Shown: piece by piece, positions 40,955 through 50,131 of the stretch
Numbering within the stretch: position 1 is the first letter of the stretch
How the letters are laid out: each line of letters begins with the position of its first letter
From: Streptomyces sp. ISL-10
Lineage (GTDB): Bacteria > Actinomycetota > Actinomycetes > Streptomycetales > Streptomycetaceae
DNA length: 64,000 nucleotides
Direction of reading: 5' to 3'
Assembly (NCBI RefSeq): GCF_018614575.1
Contig: NZ_JAGGOJ010000047.1
Coordinates: 1-64,000, forward strand
The notes under the pieces: generated by a model
Database searches by the model: none
What the model saw: the letters and a program-made list of their open reading frames with translations, nothing else
Told to the model about the DNA's origin: nothing
Translations under genes and position numbers: made by a program

Positions 40955-43792
40955 TCAGCTGTTGAGCGCCGTCGCCAGCTGGGACCGTGAGCGGACGTCC
41001 AGCTTCTGGTAGATACGGGTCAGCCGCGCCTCGACCGTCTTCACGCTCAGGTACAGCTTCGCCGCGGCCTCCTGGTTGCTCGCCCCCTGGCCCACCAGCC
41101 GTGCCAGCCGCAGCTCCGCGTCCGTCAGGGCCGACAAGGCACCCCGCGCGGCCGGCGTCTGCTCGGCCGGGGCCGTGGGGGTCTCCGTCGCCAGGGCCAG
41201 CCAGGGCACGGCGCCCGCCCGTTCGAAGACGATGGCCGCGGCCTGCAACGCGCTCGCCGCCGCCGACCGCCTGCGGCGGCGGCGTTCCACGCGGGCGAGC
41301 GTGATGAGCGCCCGACCGCGTTCCAGCGGCAGACCCGCCGTTCCGTACCGCTCGGCGACCTCCGTCAGCAGCGGCGCCGCCTCGTCCGCGCAGCCGCTCG
41401 CGGCCAGGAGCACCGCATGCGCCCGGTCGCAGCCCAGCAGCACCGTCGTGCGGCCGAGGCGCTCGGCGACCGGGCGGACGTCCGCGAGCAGCGCGGCCGC
41501 CTCCTCCGGCGCGTCGACCGCCACCAGCGCCTCGGCGAGCTCCTCGTGCCAGCGAAGCATCGACGGGTCGACGGTCGCCTGGGCCCGCTCGCTCACCTGT
41601 ACCCGGCGCAGCGTCTCGCGGGCGGTGGTGACGTCACCGGAGAGCAACTGGACCCGGCCGAGCGCGTAGAGGCTGCGCGAGAGGAAGACGTGGTCTCCCT
41701 CCTCCTCCGACGCCTGGGCGCTGCGCCGTGCGTAACTCGCCGCCCGCGCGAAACTGCCTCCGGCCGTCTCGGCGAGGGCCAGGGTGTACCAGGCGGGCCC
41801 GGGGGAGAGTCCTGCCTCCAGCGTGAGGGCGAGTGAGCGTCCCGCGTGCGCGAGCGCCGCCGCGCACTGACCCCGCCGGGCCTCGACCTCCGCGAGTGTA
41901 TGAAGCAGTTCGATCATGTCCTCCACCGAACCGCGACGCTCGACGAGCGGCAGCAGCGCACCGAGCTGGTCGCGGGCCTCGGTGAGGCGGTCGTCGAACA
42001 TGGCGTGACGGATGGTCAGGATCTGGGCGGCATTGCGGATGCCGAGCGGACGCTCCACCCTTTCGAGTGCGCGCGCCTCGGCGAGCACGCGCTCCGCGTC
42101 CGGCGACCCGAGCACCCGGTCCATGCGCGCCTGCACGGTCAGCGCCTTGGCCGCCGTGGCGCGGTCGCCCACGGATGCGGCGAGCTCCGCCGATTCCACG
42201 GCCGCCGCGCGTGAGCGCACCGGATCGCCGTCGGCCAGTACGTGCTTGACCGCGAGCCGCAGCTGGACCGCGGCCCGGAGCGCCGTGTCGCCCTCGGAAT
42301 CCTCCATGGCATGGACGTAGATCTCGTCGAGGCCCGTGAGGCCCTGCCCGGCGGTGTCCAGCACCGCAAGCCGGGCCCGTACCCGGTCGGCCGGGGACGC
42401 GTCCCGTGCCAGCAGGTCCGTCGCCGCGCGCATCGCCAGATCGGCGCGCGCCGCGCGCGCCGCCTCCTCCGCCGCGTCCACGAGCCGGGCGATGCGCTGC
42501 GACGCGCCGTGCAGACCGGGAGTGGACTCGGCGGCGAGCAGGGCGAGTTCGGCGGCGAGCGTGCTGTTGCCGCGCCGCCGGGCCGTTTCCGCGGCGGCCG
42601 ACACCTCGGCGGCCAGGCCCTCGTCGGGGATGTCGGTGGCCAGCGCCCGGTGCCGTACGGCCTCGACCGGGTCGTCGACGACCTCGGCGAGTGCCGCATG
42701 ACCCGAGCTGCGCTCGGCCCAGCAGGCGTCGTGGACCAGGGTCGAGGGCAGGACGCCGGCCGAGAACGCGACCGTGCCGTCCTCTGTGAGCCGGATCAGC
42801 GACGCACGTTCCGCGGCCGCGAGGTCCGCCTCGGCGGTCGGCCGTCCGGCCCGGCGGATCAGCGACGCCGACGGACGCAGAGCGAGCGCCGCGAGCAGCA
42901 GCGTGGCGCGCACGTCGGGGGAGACGGCGCCCAGCAGCCCGCGCGCCAGGTCCCGGGCGCGTCCGGACAGCGACAGCGCCTCGGCGTGGTGCACGGGCGT
43001 GCGCGCGTCCGCGAGCGATCGGCCGACGGCCAGCGCGAGCCGCGGATTGCCGCCGCTGGCCTTGTGGATACGGCCCGCCATGCGCGAGGGCAGCCGGTGG
43101 TGGATGAGGAGCTCCGCGATCTCGTCGGCCTGCAGCGGCGGCACGTTCAGCACGTCCGCCTCGGACGGCTCCCACAGCGGCTTCGCCGTCACCGGGTCCG
43201 GACGCCCGTCCTGGAACTCGCCGGCCGTGCCGTACGCCGCCGGGGTGTCGACGGCCATCGCCCGCAGTTCGGGCGGCGCGAGATGGAGCGCGAAACGCAG
43301 CAGATCGGCACTGGCCGGGTCGATGCACTGGACGCCATCGAGGACGAGGAGGGCCGGCCCGCCCGCGGCCAGGGTGCGCAGGATGCGTGCGAGGGCCAGA
43401 CGCAGGGCGACGGGGTCCCAGCCGCACTCCGGCATGGGCGCCTCACGGCACAGCATGGCGACAGCGGCGCGCTGCGGGCCGGGGAGCCCCTCCAGGACGT
43501 GTCCTTCGCCGCCGTCCCCGCCCTGGGCGGGCGGGGCGGCTGCCGCCACGGAGGCGATGAGCGCGGCGGCGGTCGCCCCGGGGATGTCGCGGTCGGCGGG
43601 CAGCGCGGCCAGCCACAGCACGCTATCGCCCCGCGCCTCGGCGCGTGCGGCGACGGACAGGGCGACCTCCGTCTTGCCGACCCCGGGGGGACCGGTGAGC
43701 AGCGCACGCCCGCCGGTGCACAGCACACGGTCCAGGCGGGCGAGCAGTTCCGCGCGGCCGACGGGCTCGGCGCGGTATGCGACCGATGTCAT
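40955..43792 (-). CDS. LAL-type (AAA ATPase + LuxR HTH) transcriptional regulator
   Basis: A 945-residue large LuxR-family activator. The N-terminal P-loop is GPPGVGKT (residues 34-41) and Walker B is LLVLDGVQCID; a long Ala/Leu/Arg-rich helical region with TPR character follows. The last 65 residues are a LuxR helix-turn-helix (LTDAELRLARLVGQGASNQE, KTVEARLTRIYQKL). ATG 43792 is preceded by GGAAGGTGG. LAL proteins usually activate secondary metabolism or carbon use genes. The nearest upstream neighbour is a secreted protease gene in the same orientation, 190 bases away; a link is possible but unproven. Confidence 0.9.
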   Translation of the reverse strand: MTSVAYRAEPVGRAELLARLDRVLCTGGRALLTGPPGVGKTEVALSVAARAEARGDSVLWLAALPADRDIPGATAAALIASVAAAAPPAQGGDGGEGHVLEGLPGPQRAAVAMLCREAPMPECGWDPVALRLALARILRTLAAGGPALLVLDGVQCIDPASADLLRFALHLAPPELRAMAVDTPAAYGTAGEFQDGRPDPVTAKPLWEPSEADVLNVPPLQADEIAELLIHHRLPSRMAGRIHKASGGNPRLALAVGRSLADARTPVHHAEALSLSGRARDLARGLLGAVSPDVRATLLLAALALRPSASLIRRAGRPTAEADLAAAERASLIRLTEDGTVAFSAGVLPSTLVHDACWAERSSGHAALAEVVDDPVEAVRHRALATDIPDEGLAAEVSAAAETARRRGNSTLAAELALLAAESTPGLHGASQRIARLVDAAEEAARAARADLAMRAATDLLARDASPADRVRARLAVLDTAGQGLTGLDEIYVHAMEDSEGDTALRAAVQLRLAVKHVLADGDPVRSRAAAVESAELAASVGDRATAAKALTVQARMDRVLGSPDAERVLAEARALERVERPLGIRNAAQILTIRHAMFDDRLTEARDQLGALLPLVERRGSVEDMIELLHTLAEVEARRGQCAAALAHAGRSLALTLEAGLSPGPAWYTLALAETAGGSFARAASYARRSAQASEEEGDHVFLSRSLYALGRVQLLSGDVTTARETLRRVQVSERAQATVDPSMLRWHEELAEALVAVDAPEEAAALLADVRPVAERLGRTTVLLGCDRAHAVLLAASGCADEAAPLLTEVAERYGTAGLPLERGRALITLARVERRRRRRSAAASALQAAAIVFERAGAVPWLALATETPTAPAEQTPAARGALSALTDAELRLARLVGQGASNQEAAAKLYLSVKTVEARLTRIYQKLDVRSRSQLATALNS

Positions 43793-43982
43793 GAGCCCAC
43801 CACCACCTTCCGGCGTGCGCGGGCCCCCTGCCCGTTCGAGCAGAGGATACGAAGCCTGTCCCTTCAGTCCAGGTCCGTTGTCCGGCATACGGACAGGTCT
43901 GGACTTGGAAAGCGGTGCGGCGCGCTCCCGGCAGGTGCCGGGAACGCGCCCTGACCAGCAGTGATGCAGGCGATCCGGTGGA

Positions 43983-45815
43983 TCAGAAGGTGAGACTCCA
44001 GGAGTCGATGTAGCCGGTGTCACCCGAGGCCACATCGCGGACCTGGAGCTTCCAGGTGCCGCCTGCGACCTCGCTGGAGGCGTCGACGGTGTACGTCGCG
44101 AGGACGTTGTCGGCGCTGTCCGAGCCGGAGGACGTCTTCAGGTTGCGCACCGTGCCGTCCGGGGCGATCAGGTCGATCACCAGGTCGCCGCGCCAGGTGT
44201 GCTTGATGTCCACGCCGACCTTGAGGGCGGCGGGGGCGTTGCCGGTGCGGTCGGTCACGGCGATCGAGGACGTGACGGTCGAGTTGTCCGTAATCGTCAC
44301 GTTGTTGGCGTTGCTGTAGGTCGCGCCGCCGGGGGCGGTGCCCGAGACGGCGTTGACCGTCTTGGTCGCGTCCGCGATACCGGAGCCGCAGCCGCCCGTG
44401 CAGGTGCCGGGCAGCGGCCGGGCGTTCGCCTTGATGGCGGACTCGATGTCGCCCGGTGTCAGCGTGGGCTTGGCCGACTCCAGGAGCGCGGCGAGGCCGG
44501 CGATGTGCGGGGCGGCCATCGAGGTGCCCTGGTAGGGCTTGTAGTTCTCGGTGGACTGGACGGTGGTGCCCGAGTTGAGCGTCGAGAGGATGCCGTTCTC
44601 CGGGGTGGTCACCGTGCCGGGGGTGTCCGTCGCGCGACGGGTCTCGCCGCCGGGAGCGGAGACGTCGACGATGCTGCCGTAGTTCGAGTAGAAGGAACGG
44701 TTGCCCTCGCGGCTGGTGGACGCCACGTTGATGATGTTGGCGCAGTTGGCGGGCGTGAAGCCGGAGGCGTTGGTGTTGCTGTTGCCCGCCGCCACGACCA
44801 CGGTGGTGCCGCGGGAGACGGCGCCGTTGATGGCGTTCTGGTACACGCTCGGGCAGCTGCTGCTCGCGCCGCCGAGGCTCAGGTTGATCACCTTCGCCGG
44901 GGTTGCGTTGGCCGGGATGCCCGGCACGGAGCCGCCGGAGGCCCAGGTGATGGCGTCGGCGATGTCGGAGGAGGAACCGCCGCACTTGCCGAGCACACGG
45001 ACGGGCTGGATCTTCGCGCCGTACGCGATGCCCGCCACGCCCTTGCCGTTGCTGGTCGTCGCCGCGATGGTGCCCGCGACATGCGTGCCGTGCCAGGAGG
45101 AGTTGCTCGCCCTGGACCCGCTGCCGCACTCGCCGTCGGTGGCGTTCCAGTCGCCCTCGTCCTTGGCGTTGTTGTCGCGGCCGTTGCCGTCGCGTGCGTC
45201 GGCGGAGCTGGAGATGAAGTCGTAGCCGGAGACGACGTTGGAGGCCAGGTCCGTGTGGGCCGCGTAGCCGGTGTCGATGACGGCGACGGTCACGCCGCTG
45301 CCGGTGGTCTTGTCCCAGGCGCCGGGCACGTTCATGCCGCCGGTGGCCTCGAAGAGGTCCCACTGCTTGGCGTACTCGGTGTCGTCGGGGGTGACGGCCA
45401 TCGCGTAGGCGCGGATGTCGGGCTCCACGGAGGCGACCGACGGGTCGGCGCGGAAGGCGTCCATGACCTCGGCCACCGTCTTCCTGGACGCCTCGCCACC
45501 GAGGTCGACCAGGGCCGAACCGCCGGCGAGCCGGCGTTCGAAGGACAGGCTCTCGCCGGTCTCGGAGCCCTTGGCCGCGGCGTCGGAACGGGCCGCGGTG
45601 TTGGAAGTGGCCTCGGCGGCTTTGGACTTGTAGGTGACGATGACCTTCTCCACCGGCGCGGCCGGCGGGCTGGACATGGTCTGCGACGCCGGGGCGGGCT
45701 TCGGCGCGGGATTCGCGGGCGTTGCGGCAAACGCCACGGAAGTCGTCGCGGCAACGCCGGCGAGCGTGGCGCTCGCTGCCGCGACGGCTATGAGTCTCCG
45801 CCTGGAACCGTTCAA
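43983..45815 (-). CDS. Secreted S8 (subtilisin-like) serine protease with P-domain
   Basis: About 610 residues from a probable TTG start at 45815 that has AGAGGAA just upstream. An in-frame ATG would add about 25 residues and spoil the signal peptide. A signal peptide (RRRLIAVAAASATLAG) is followed by an I9-type propeptide (VEKVIVTYKSKA). The catalytic triad is Asp181 (VAVIDTGY), His242 (SWHGTHVAGT) and Ser432 (GTSMAAPHIAG), with oxyanion Asn345 (AAGNS). The C-terminal 110 residues form a proprotein-convertase P-domain (HTWRGDLVIDLIAPDGT, DTGYIDSWSLTF). It digests extracellular protein. Confidence 0.92.
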   Translation of the reverse strand: MNGSRRRLIAVAAASATLAGVAATTSVAFAATPANPAPKPAPASQTMSSPPAAPVEKVIVTYKSKAAEATSNTAARSDAAAKGSETGESLSFERRLAGGSALVDLGGEASRKTVAEVMDAFRADPSVASVEPDIRAYAMAVTPDDTEYAKQWDLFEATGGMNVPGAWDKTTGSGVTVAVIDTGYAAHTDLASNVVSGYDFISSSADARDGNGRDNNAKDEGDWNATDGECGSGSRASNSSWHGTHVAGTIAATTSNGKGVAGIAYGAKIQPVRVLGKCGGSSSDIADAITWASGGSVPGIPANATPAKVINLSLGGASSSCPSVYQNAINGAVSRGTTVVVAAGNSNTNASGFTPANCANIINVASTSREGNRSFYSNYGSIVDVSAPGGETRRATDTPGTVTTPENGILSTLNSGTTVQSTENYKPYQGTSMAAPHIAGLAALLESAKPTLTPGDIESAIKANARPLPGTCTGGCGSGIADATKTVNAVSGTAPGGATYSNANNVTITDNSTVTSSIAVTDRTGNAPAALKVGVDIKHTWRGDLVIDLIAPDGTVRNLKTSSGSDSADNVLATYTVDASSEVAGGTWKLQVRDVASGDTGYIDSWSLTF

Positions 45816-46188
45816 GGTGTTCCTCTCGAATGACGGTCTCTTCGGCGCGGACGGGCGGCGCGGGAACCGCGGTGCGGTGTGGGGGTGCATTCCGCGGTTC
45901 CCCGGGCCGGGTAGCCCGCGCGCCGCCGCCGGCACGACGGCCCCGGGTCGGGGCCGCACCGACAGGCCCGATCTGCATGCACCTGACAGGAGAGCGAGGG
46001 GCTCGCGAGTCAGGGGGCGGGATCTGCCGGTGCGGCAGACAGTAGGAAAACCTGAGGTGAACGCGATACGGGGAAAACCCTTGTCCCCCTCGCGCACCCC
46101 GAGGGTGGGGGAGGGGGACGCGCCGTCAGGGTGGGGACTTACGGGGCGTCGACCGGGGGACGACGTCGGTCCGGCCGGTTCCAGCCCT

Positions 46189-46294
46189 CGGTGACGTGAC
46201 GGGTGGGAGACCCGCTCGGAGTCCGGTGACGTGACGGGTGGGGAGAACCGCCCAGAGTCCGGTGACGTGGCCGGTGGGGAGACGGCTCAGACTT
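46189..46294. repeat. Three tandem copies of a 35-36 bp repeat
   Basis: Units start at 46189, 46224 and 46260 and share CGGTGACGTG, a GGTGGG(G)AGA core and a CTC/CCC-AGAGT-like end. They lie downstream of the PPOX gene (the third unit reaches its stop codon) and upstream of the protease gene. The rest of the gap 45816-46286 shows no gene. Confidence 0.7.
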
Positions 46295-46718
46295 CGCCGA
46301 GGTCCGAGCTCACCCAGCGCTGCGGCCGCATATGGATGACCGTCTGGTCGCCGTGGTTCTTCCAGGCGAAGTCGACGTAGGCATCGACCTTGTCGGCCGG
46401 AAGGTAGCGCGCGGAGATCTCCACCAACTGCTCCCGCGTAGCCGGCACGGTGTCGATGACGGGGCCTTCGACCGAGACGTACCGGATCGTCGGCTCCACA
46501 CGGTCGACCATGAGACTGAACCGCCCCGCCTTTGCGATCAGCTGCCCCTTGCGGGACTCGCGGCCGGTCATGATCCAGATGTCGCCGCCCGGCGCGTACT
46601 GGTACCAGATGGGCACCGTGAGCGGCGCCCGGCCGCCGTCGTCGCCCGCATCGACCGCGAGTGCGGCGATATGGGGCTCGGCGAGGAACTGTTCACGCTC
46701 GTGACGGGAGAGGGCCAC
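46287..46718 (-). CDS. Pyridoxamine 5'-phosphate oxidase-like (PPOX) flavin/F420-binding protein
   Basis: A 143-residue split-barrel protein. EREQFLAEPHIAALAVD, PLTVPIWYQYAPGGDIWIMT and a segment ending GRFSLMVDR are the PPOX/F420-binding pattern. RYVSVEGPVIDTVP and a C-terminal HMRPQRWVSSDL follow. Members bind FMN, F420 or haem; which applies here cannot be told. The GTG 46718 start is chosen because AAGGAG lies ten bases upstream. The gene is 189 bases from the permease gene end on the same strand. Confidence 0.8.
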   Translation of the reverse strand: MALSRHEREQFLAEPHIAALAVDAGDDGGRAPLTVPIWYQYAPGGDIWIMTGRESRKGQLIAKAGRFSLMVDRVEPTIRYVSVEGPVIDTVPATREQLVEISARYLPADKVDAYVDFAWKNHGDQTVIHMRPQRWVSSDLGEV

Positions 46719-46907
46719 GGCACACTCACTCCTTCGGTAGGCAGGGCTCGGCAGGCATCGGCTCCGGCGACGGAGCGCGCCTATCGGCCCAACGCCCTTG
46801 CCCTGTAAGTCATTCCGGCGCACAGCGGTCGGCGGGTGAGCCGCGACGGCAACAGGGCGAGGGGCTCGTCCACCGCGGACGGGCCCCTCCACTGGTGCGG
46901 TGACCGG

Positions 46908-48455
46908 TCAGACGATGTTCTCCGCGAGCTCCGCCTGCTCACGGGCGTTGCCGTACGCGGCCGGTGTGCTGTACGTGCGCCGGGCGACGAACCACCACAC
47001 CGTGGCCAGCACCAGCACGGCCACCAGAGCGATCGAGGCGTAGTTCATCGAGTCGATCGTCACCGGGTTCGACTGCGGCAGACAGAACAGGACCGTCACG
47101 CACGCCACCCACACCACGGCCACCCAGCCGATGGGCTTGCTCCAGCGGCCCAGACTCCACGGTCCCGGTCGGAAGCGGTCGCCCGCCCGCAGCCGCAGAT
47201 AGACCGGTATCGCGTACGCCGGGGTGATGCCGATGACGTTGATCGCCGTGACCGCGCCGTACGCGGTCGCCGAGTACAGTGACGGCAACGCCAGCACGGC
47301 GGCGAAGCCCACCGACAGCCACACCGCGGGCACCGGAGTCTGCGTACGGCTGCTGACCCTGCGCCACAGTGCCGAGCCCGGCAGCGCGTTGTCCCGGCTG
47401 AACGCGAACACCATGCGGCTCGCCGCCGCCACCTCCGCGTTGCCGCAGAACAGCTGCGCGACGATCACCACCAGCAGCAGCGCGGACGCGGCGCCGGCAC
47501 CGAGAGCGTCGATCAGGATCTGTGCCGGGGGCACACCGGTCGCGGTCTCCTGGGTGCCCGCATAGTCCTGGATGGCGAAGGTCAGCCCCGCCAGCAGCGC
47601 GAAACCGGCGATCCACGACACCCAGATGGAGCGGACGATGCCCTTGGCCGCGCTGACCGAGGCGTTCGACGTCTCCTCCGACAGATGGGCGGAGGCGTCG
47701 TAGCCGGAGAACGTGTACTGGGCCAGCAGCAGACCGATCGCGGCCACGTAGACGGGGTTGTCCCAGCCCGTGTCGTTCACGAACTCGCCGAAGACGAACC
47801 CGGGCGACTGGTGGTCGGACGGGACGATCGCCAGCGCGCCGACGATCAGGGCCACACCGGCCAGATGCCACCACACACTGACGGAGTTGAGCAGACTCAC
47901 CAGCCGCACACCGAACAGGTTCAGCACGGCGTGCAGCAGCAGGATGCACAGGAAGATGAGCATCGTTGAGCCGGGCGTCGGCTCGAAACCCCACTGCAGA
48001 TTGAGGAAGGCGCCCGTGAACAGGGCGCAGCCGTAGTCGATGCCGGCGATGGCGCCCAGCAGACCCAGCAGGTTCAGCCAGCCCGTGTACCAGCCCCACT
48101 TGCGGCCGCCGAGCCGGTCGGCCATGTAGTACAGCGCGCCCGATGTCGGGTACGCGCTCGTCACCTCGGCCAGCGCCATGCCGACGCACAACACGAAGAG
48201 ACCGACGCCCGCCCAGCCCCACAGCATCACGGCGGGGCCGCCGGTGCCCAGGCCGAACCCGTAGAGCGTCATACAGCCCGACAGGATGGAGATCACCGAG
48301 AAGCTGATCGCGAAGTTGCCGAAACCGCCCATGCGGCGGGCGAGGACCGGCTGGTAGCCGAGTTCCCTCAGCCGCTCCTCCTCGTCCCTGGGCGGGACCT
48401 GGTCGGAGCCGGACCGCTTCTGCGGGGACGGCGGGGACGGCGGGGACGTGGACAT
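46908..48455 (-). CDS. APC-superfamily amino-acid permease
   Basis: A 515-residue permease with about 12 transmembrane helices. RRMGGFGNFAISFSVISILS is the conserved helix 1 (G-x-x-x-x-F-A-x-S-F), WGWAGVGLFVLCVGMALAEV helix 2-3, and SAYPTSGALYYMADRLGG the substrate loop. FSGYDASAHLSEETSNAS on helix 6-7 is typical of the eukaryotic-like GABA/choline (BAT1/UGA4) subgroup. ATG 48455 has GGAGG eight bases before it. The substrate is probably an amino acid or GABA-like amine. Confidence 0.88.
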   Translation of the reverse strand: MSTSPPSPPSPQKRSGSDQVPPRDEEERLRELGYQPVLARRMGGFGNFAISFSVISILSGCMTLYGFGLGTGGPAVMLWGWAGVGLFVLCVGMALAEVTSAYPTSGALYYMADRLGGRKWGWYTGWLNLLGLLGAIAGIDYGCALFTGAFLNLQWGFEPTPGSTMLIFLCILLLHAVLNLFGVRLVSLLNSVSVWWHLAGVALIVGALAIVPSDHQSPGFVFGEFVNDTGWDNPVYVAAIGLLLAQYTFSGYDASAHLSEETSNASVSAAKGIVRSIWVSWIAGFALLAGLTFAIQDYAGTQETATGVPPAQILIDALGAGAASALLLVVIVAQLFCGNAEVAAASRMVFAFSRDNALPGSALWRRVSSRTQTPVPAVWLSVGFAAVLALPSLYSATAYGAVTAINVIGITPAYAIPVYLRLRAGDRFRPGPWSLGRWSKPIGWVAVVWVACVTVLFCLPQSNPVTIDSMNYASIALVAVLVLATVWWFVARRTYSTPAAYGNAREQAELAENIV

Positions 48456-48632
48456 CGCGGATACCTCCGGGGAAAGGCGGTGCACGGTGGGGACGGGAAC
48501 GGGGTGGGCCTCGGGCCCGGCCCTGGCGGGGGAGCGGCGGCGGGCGGGCCGTACCGGTGCCGCCCGCCATCGGGCCGGGCTCACGGGGCCGGAGCCCGCC
48601 GCATCGGCCGAAGTGCCTCTCGCGGGCGCGGC

Positions 48633-49631
48633 TCACGGACCGGAGCGTGCCTCACGGGCCGCGGCCAGGCAGCGGGACCGGGCGCGCAGGAACACCTCCT
48701 TCGCCAGCGACGTGTCCTGGGGATCGTCGGTTCGGTACGCCCAAGGCAGCGGCGTGTAGTACGGGCCGAGCGCTTCGAACACCGGTCCGGCGTCCGCGAA
48801 CTGCTGCGCACCCCACAGCGCGTGTGCCAGGTGACCGAGATCCAGCAGCGAACGGTGATCCGGATCCGCGGCAGCGAACCAGCCGAGCGCCAGCCGCGCG
48901 TCGCGCACCGCGTCGTCGGTCACCCAGTGCAGGTCGAGCGCCTTCTCCTGGCCGTGCTCACGGCGGTAGCGCTCCACCCGCACGTACAGCGGGAGAACCG
49001 TCACCGCGGACCCGGCCGGAGCCGAGGACGCCGCCCACTGGACGAAGTTGACCGCCTCGGACACGTGCCCGCCGGCCCGGCAGCCGTACACGAACTGCAG
49101 CATCCGGTGGTACGCCTCGCGATTGTGCGGATCGCGCTTGTGCGCCTGGGCCAGCAGGCCCCACGGCCCGGGGAACAGCATCGGGCCCGGCGGCGCCACG
49201 CGGTGCTCTTCGAGCCGCTGCACCTCGTCCAGACGGGCCAGGGCCAGGAGGCACACCCAGGGCACCGGGTCCTCGGGCGCGGCGTGCGCCGCCGTACGGC
49301 ACGCGTCCCAGCCCTCGTGCCACAACTCGTCGGTGCGGTGATGTCCCTCGCGATGCGCCCGCAGAGCACGCTCCACCACCACGCGGCAGTGCATCACGGC
49401 TGCCGCGGGATTCGCCGGCTCCTCCGCGCGCCAGACCTGCACAGTGTCGGATCCGGCGGCGACCGCGGCCAGCACCTGGGTCCGCTGCGTCCACACCGCC
49501 CAGTCCGTGGTGTCCGCCAGCAGGTTCCGCATCGCCAGCCATCGGCCGGTGCGCAGGTCCTCGAGCGCGGCGCGGAGCTCGCTGTCGTGTCCGGCCGGGT
49601 GGTACACGGGCCGTAACTCGTCCTGAGCCAT
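48633..49631 (-). CDS. Conserved actinobacterial hypothetical protein, helical
   Basis: A 332-residue soluble protein lacking signal peptide and membrane segments. It is rich in Trp and Arg with helix-pair segments (HAAPEDPVPWVCLLALARLD, DLHWVTDDAVRDARLALGWF) suggestive of TPR-like repeats. I know of similar unnamed proteins in Streptomyces but no function. It lies upstream of the permease on the same strand, 177 bases apart, and is divergent from the FGGY kinase operon. The start ATG 49631 is the first in frame and has GGAGGGC nearby. Confidence 0.7.
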   Translation of the reverse strand: MAQDELRPVYHPAGHDSELRAALEDLRTGRWLAMRNLLADTTDWAVWTQRTQVLAAVAAGSDTVQVWRAEEPANPAAAVMHCRVVVERALRAHREGHHRTDELWHEGWDACRTAAHAAPEDPVPWVCLLALARLDEVQRLEEHRVAPPGPMLFPGPWGLLAQAHKRDPHNREAYHRMLQFVYGCRAGGHVSEAVNFVQWAASSAPAGSAVTVLPLYVRVERYRREHGQEKALDLHWVTDDAVRDARLALGWFAAADPDHRSLLDLGHLAHALWGAQQFADAGPVFEALGPYYTPLPWAYRTDDPQDTSLAKEVFLRARSRCLAAAREARSGP

Positions 49632-50131
49632 CAGCCCGCCCTCCCGCGCCGGAAGGTGCGGGGGGTGCTCAGCACGACCGAGACGTCCTGGGGGCCGTCT
49701 TTCCGTGGCAGGGCTCGGTCGGGGAACGGAAGGTCATGGGGCCTCTTGGGGAGATGGGAGGTGAGGCGTGCCTGTCCCGCCGGTGGGCATCGGGCACACC
49801 GGCGGGCATCGGCGTCCACCGGACGGTGCGGCGTCCGGGAGCAGCCGGCCGCCGTCGGGCAGGGAACCGGACGCCGGCAACACACCGGCCGTCCGTCGTG
49901 CAGGGGCAGACGTCCGGTGGTCGGCCCGGACGCCGTCGGGCGGTGTCACATCGGCGGGGAACGCGCCGGTCCCCTTACGCTTTCCGCGACGCGCCGATCT
50001 TACTCAACCCCGCGTACGGAGCAAGGAGTTGATGAGGTATCAGGGTGCAGGACCGGCCGGGCCTTGACGGGGACGGCGGCCTGCACCACGCTCTTGCGCA
50101 GCGATCAAGGTTTCTTCGAGCGAAGAACGGG
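49632..50131. other. Divergent promoter region with a possible 11-codon leader
   Basis: The gap is 500 bases. Several long G/C readings exist, but none resembles a protein. At 50032-50067 a tiny frame MRYQGAGPAGP follows AAGGAG (50023-50028) and precedes the kinase gene; it may be a leader peptide or chance. The AT-richer segment near 50000-50012 could contain the kinase promoter. Confidence 0.35.

Noticed and set aside
41634..43427. Arg-rich 597-codon frame inside the LAL gene
   Set aside because: Out-of-frame shadow of the LAL coding sequence.
50032..50067. 11-codon frame before the FGGY kinase as a definite leader peptide
   Set aside because: AAGGAG is only three bases from the ATG and there is no attenuator; mentioned only as a possibility.
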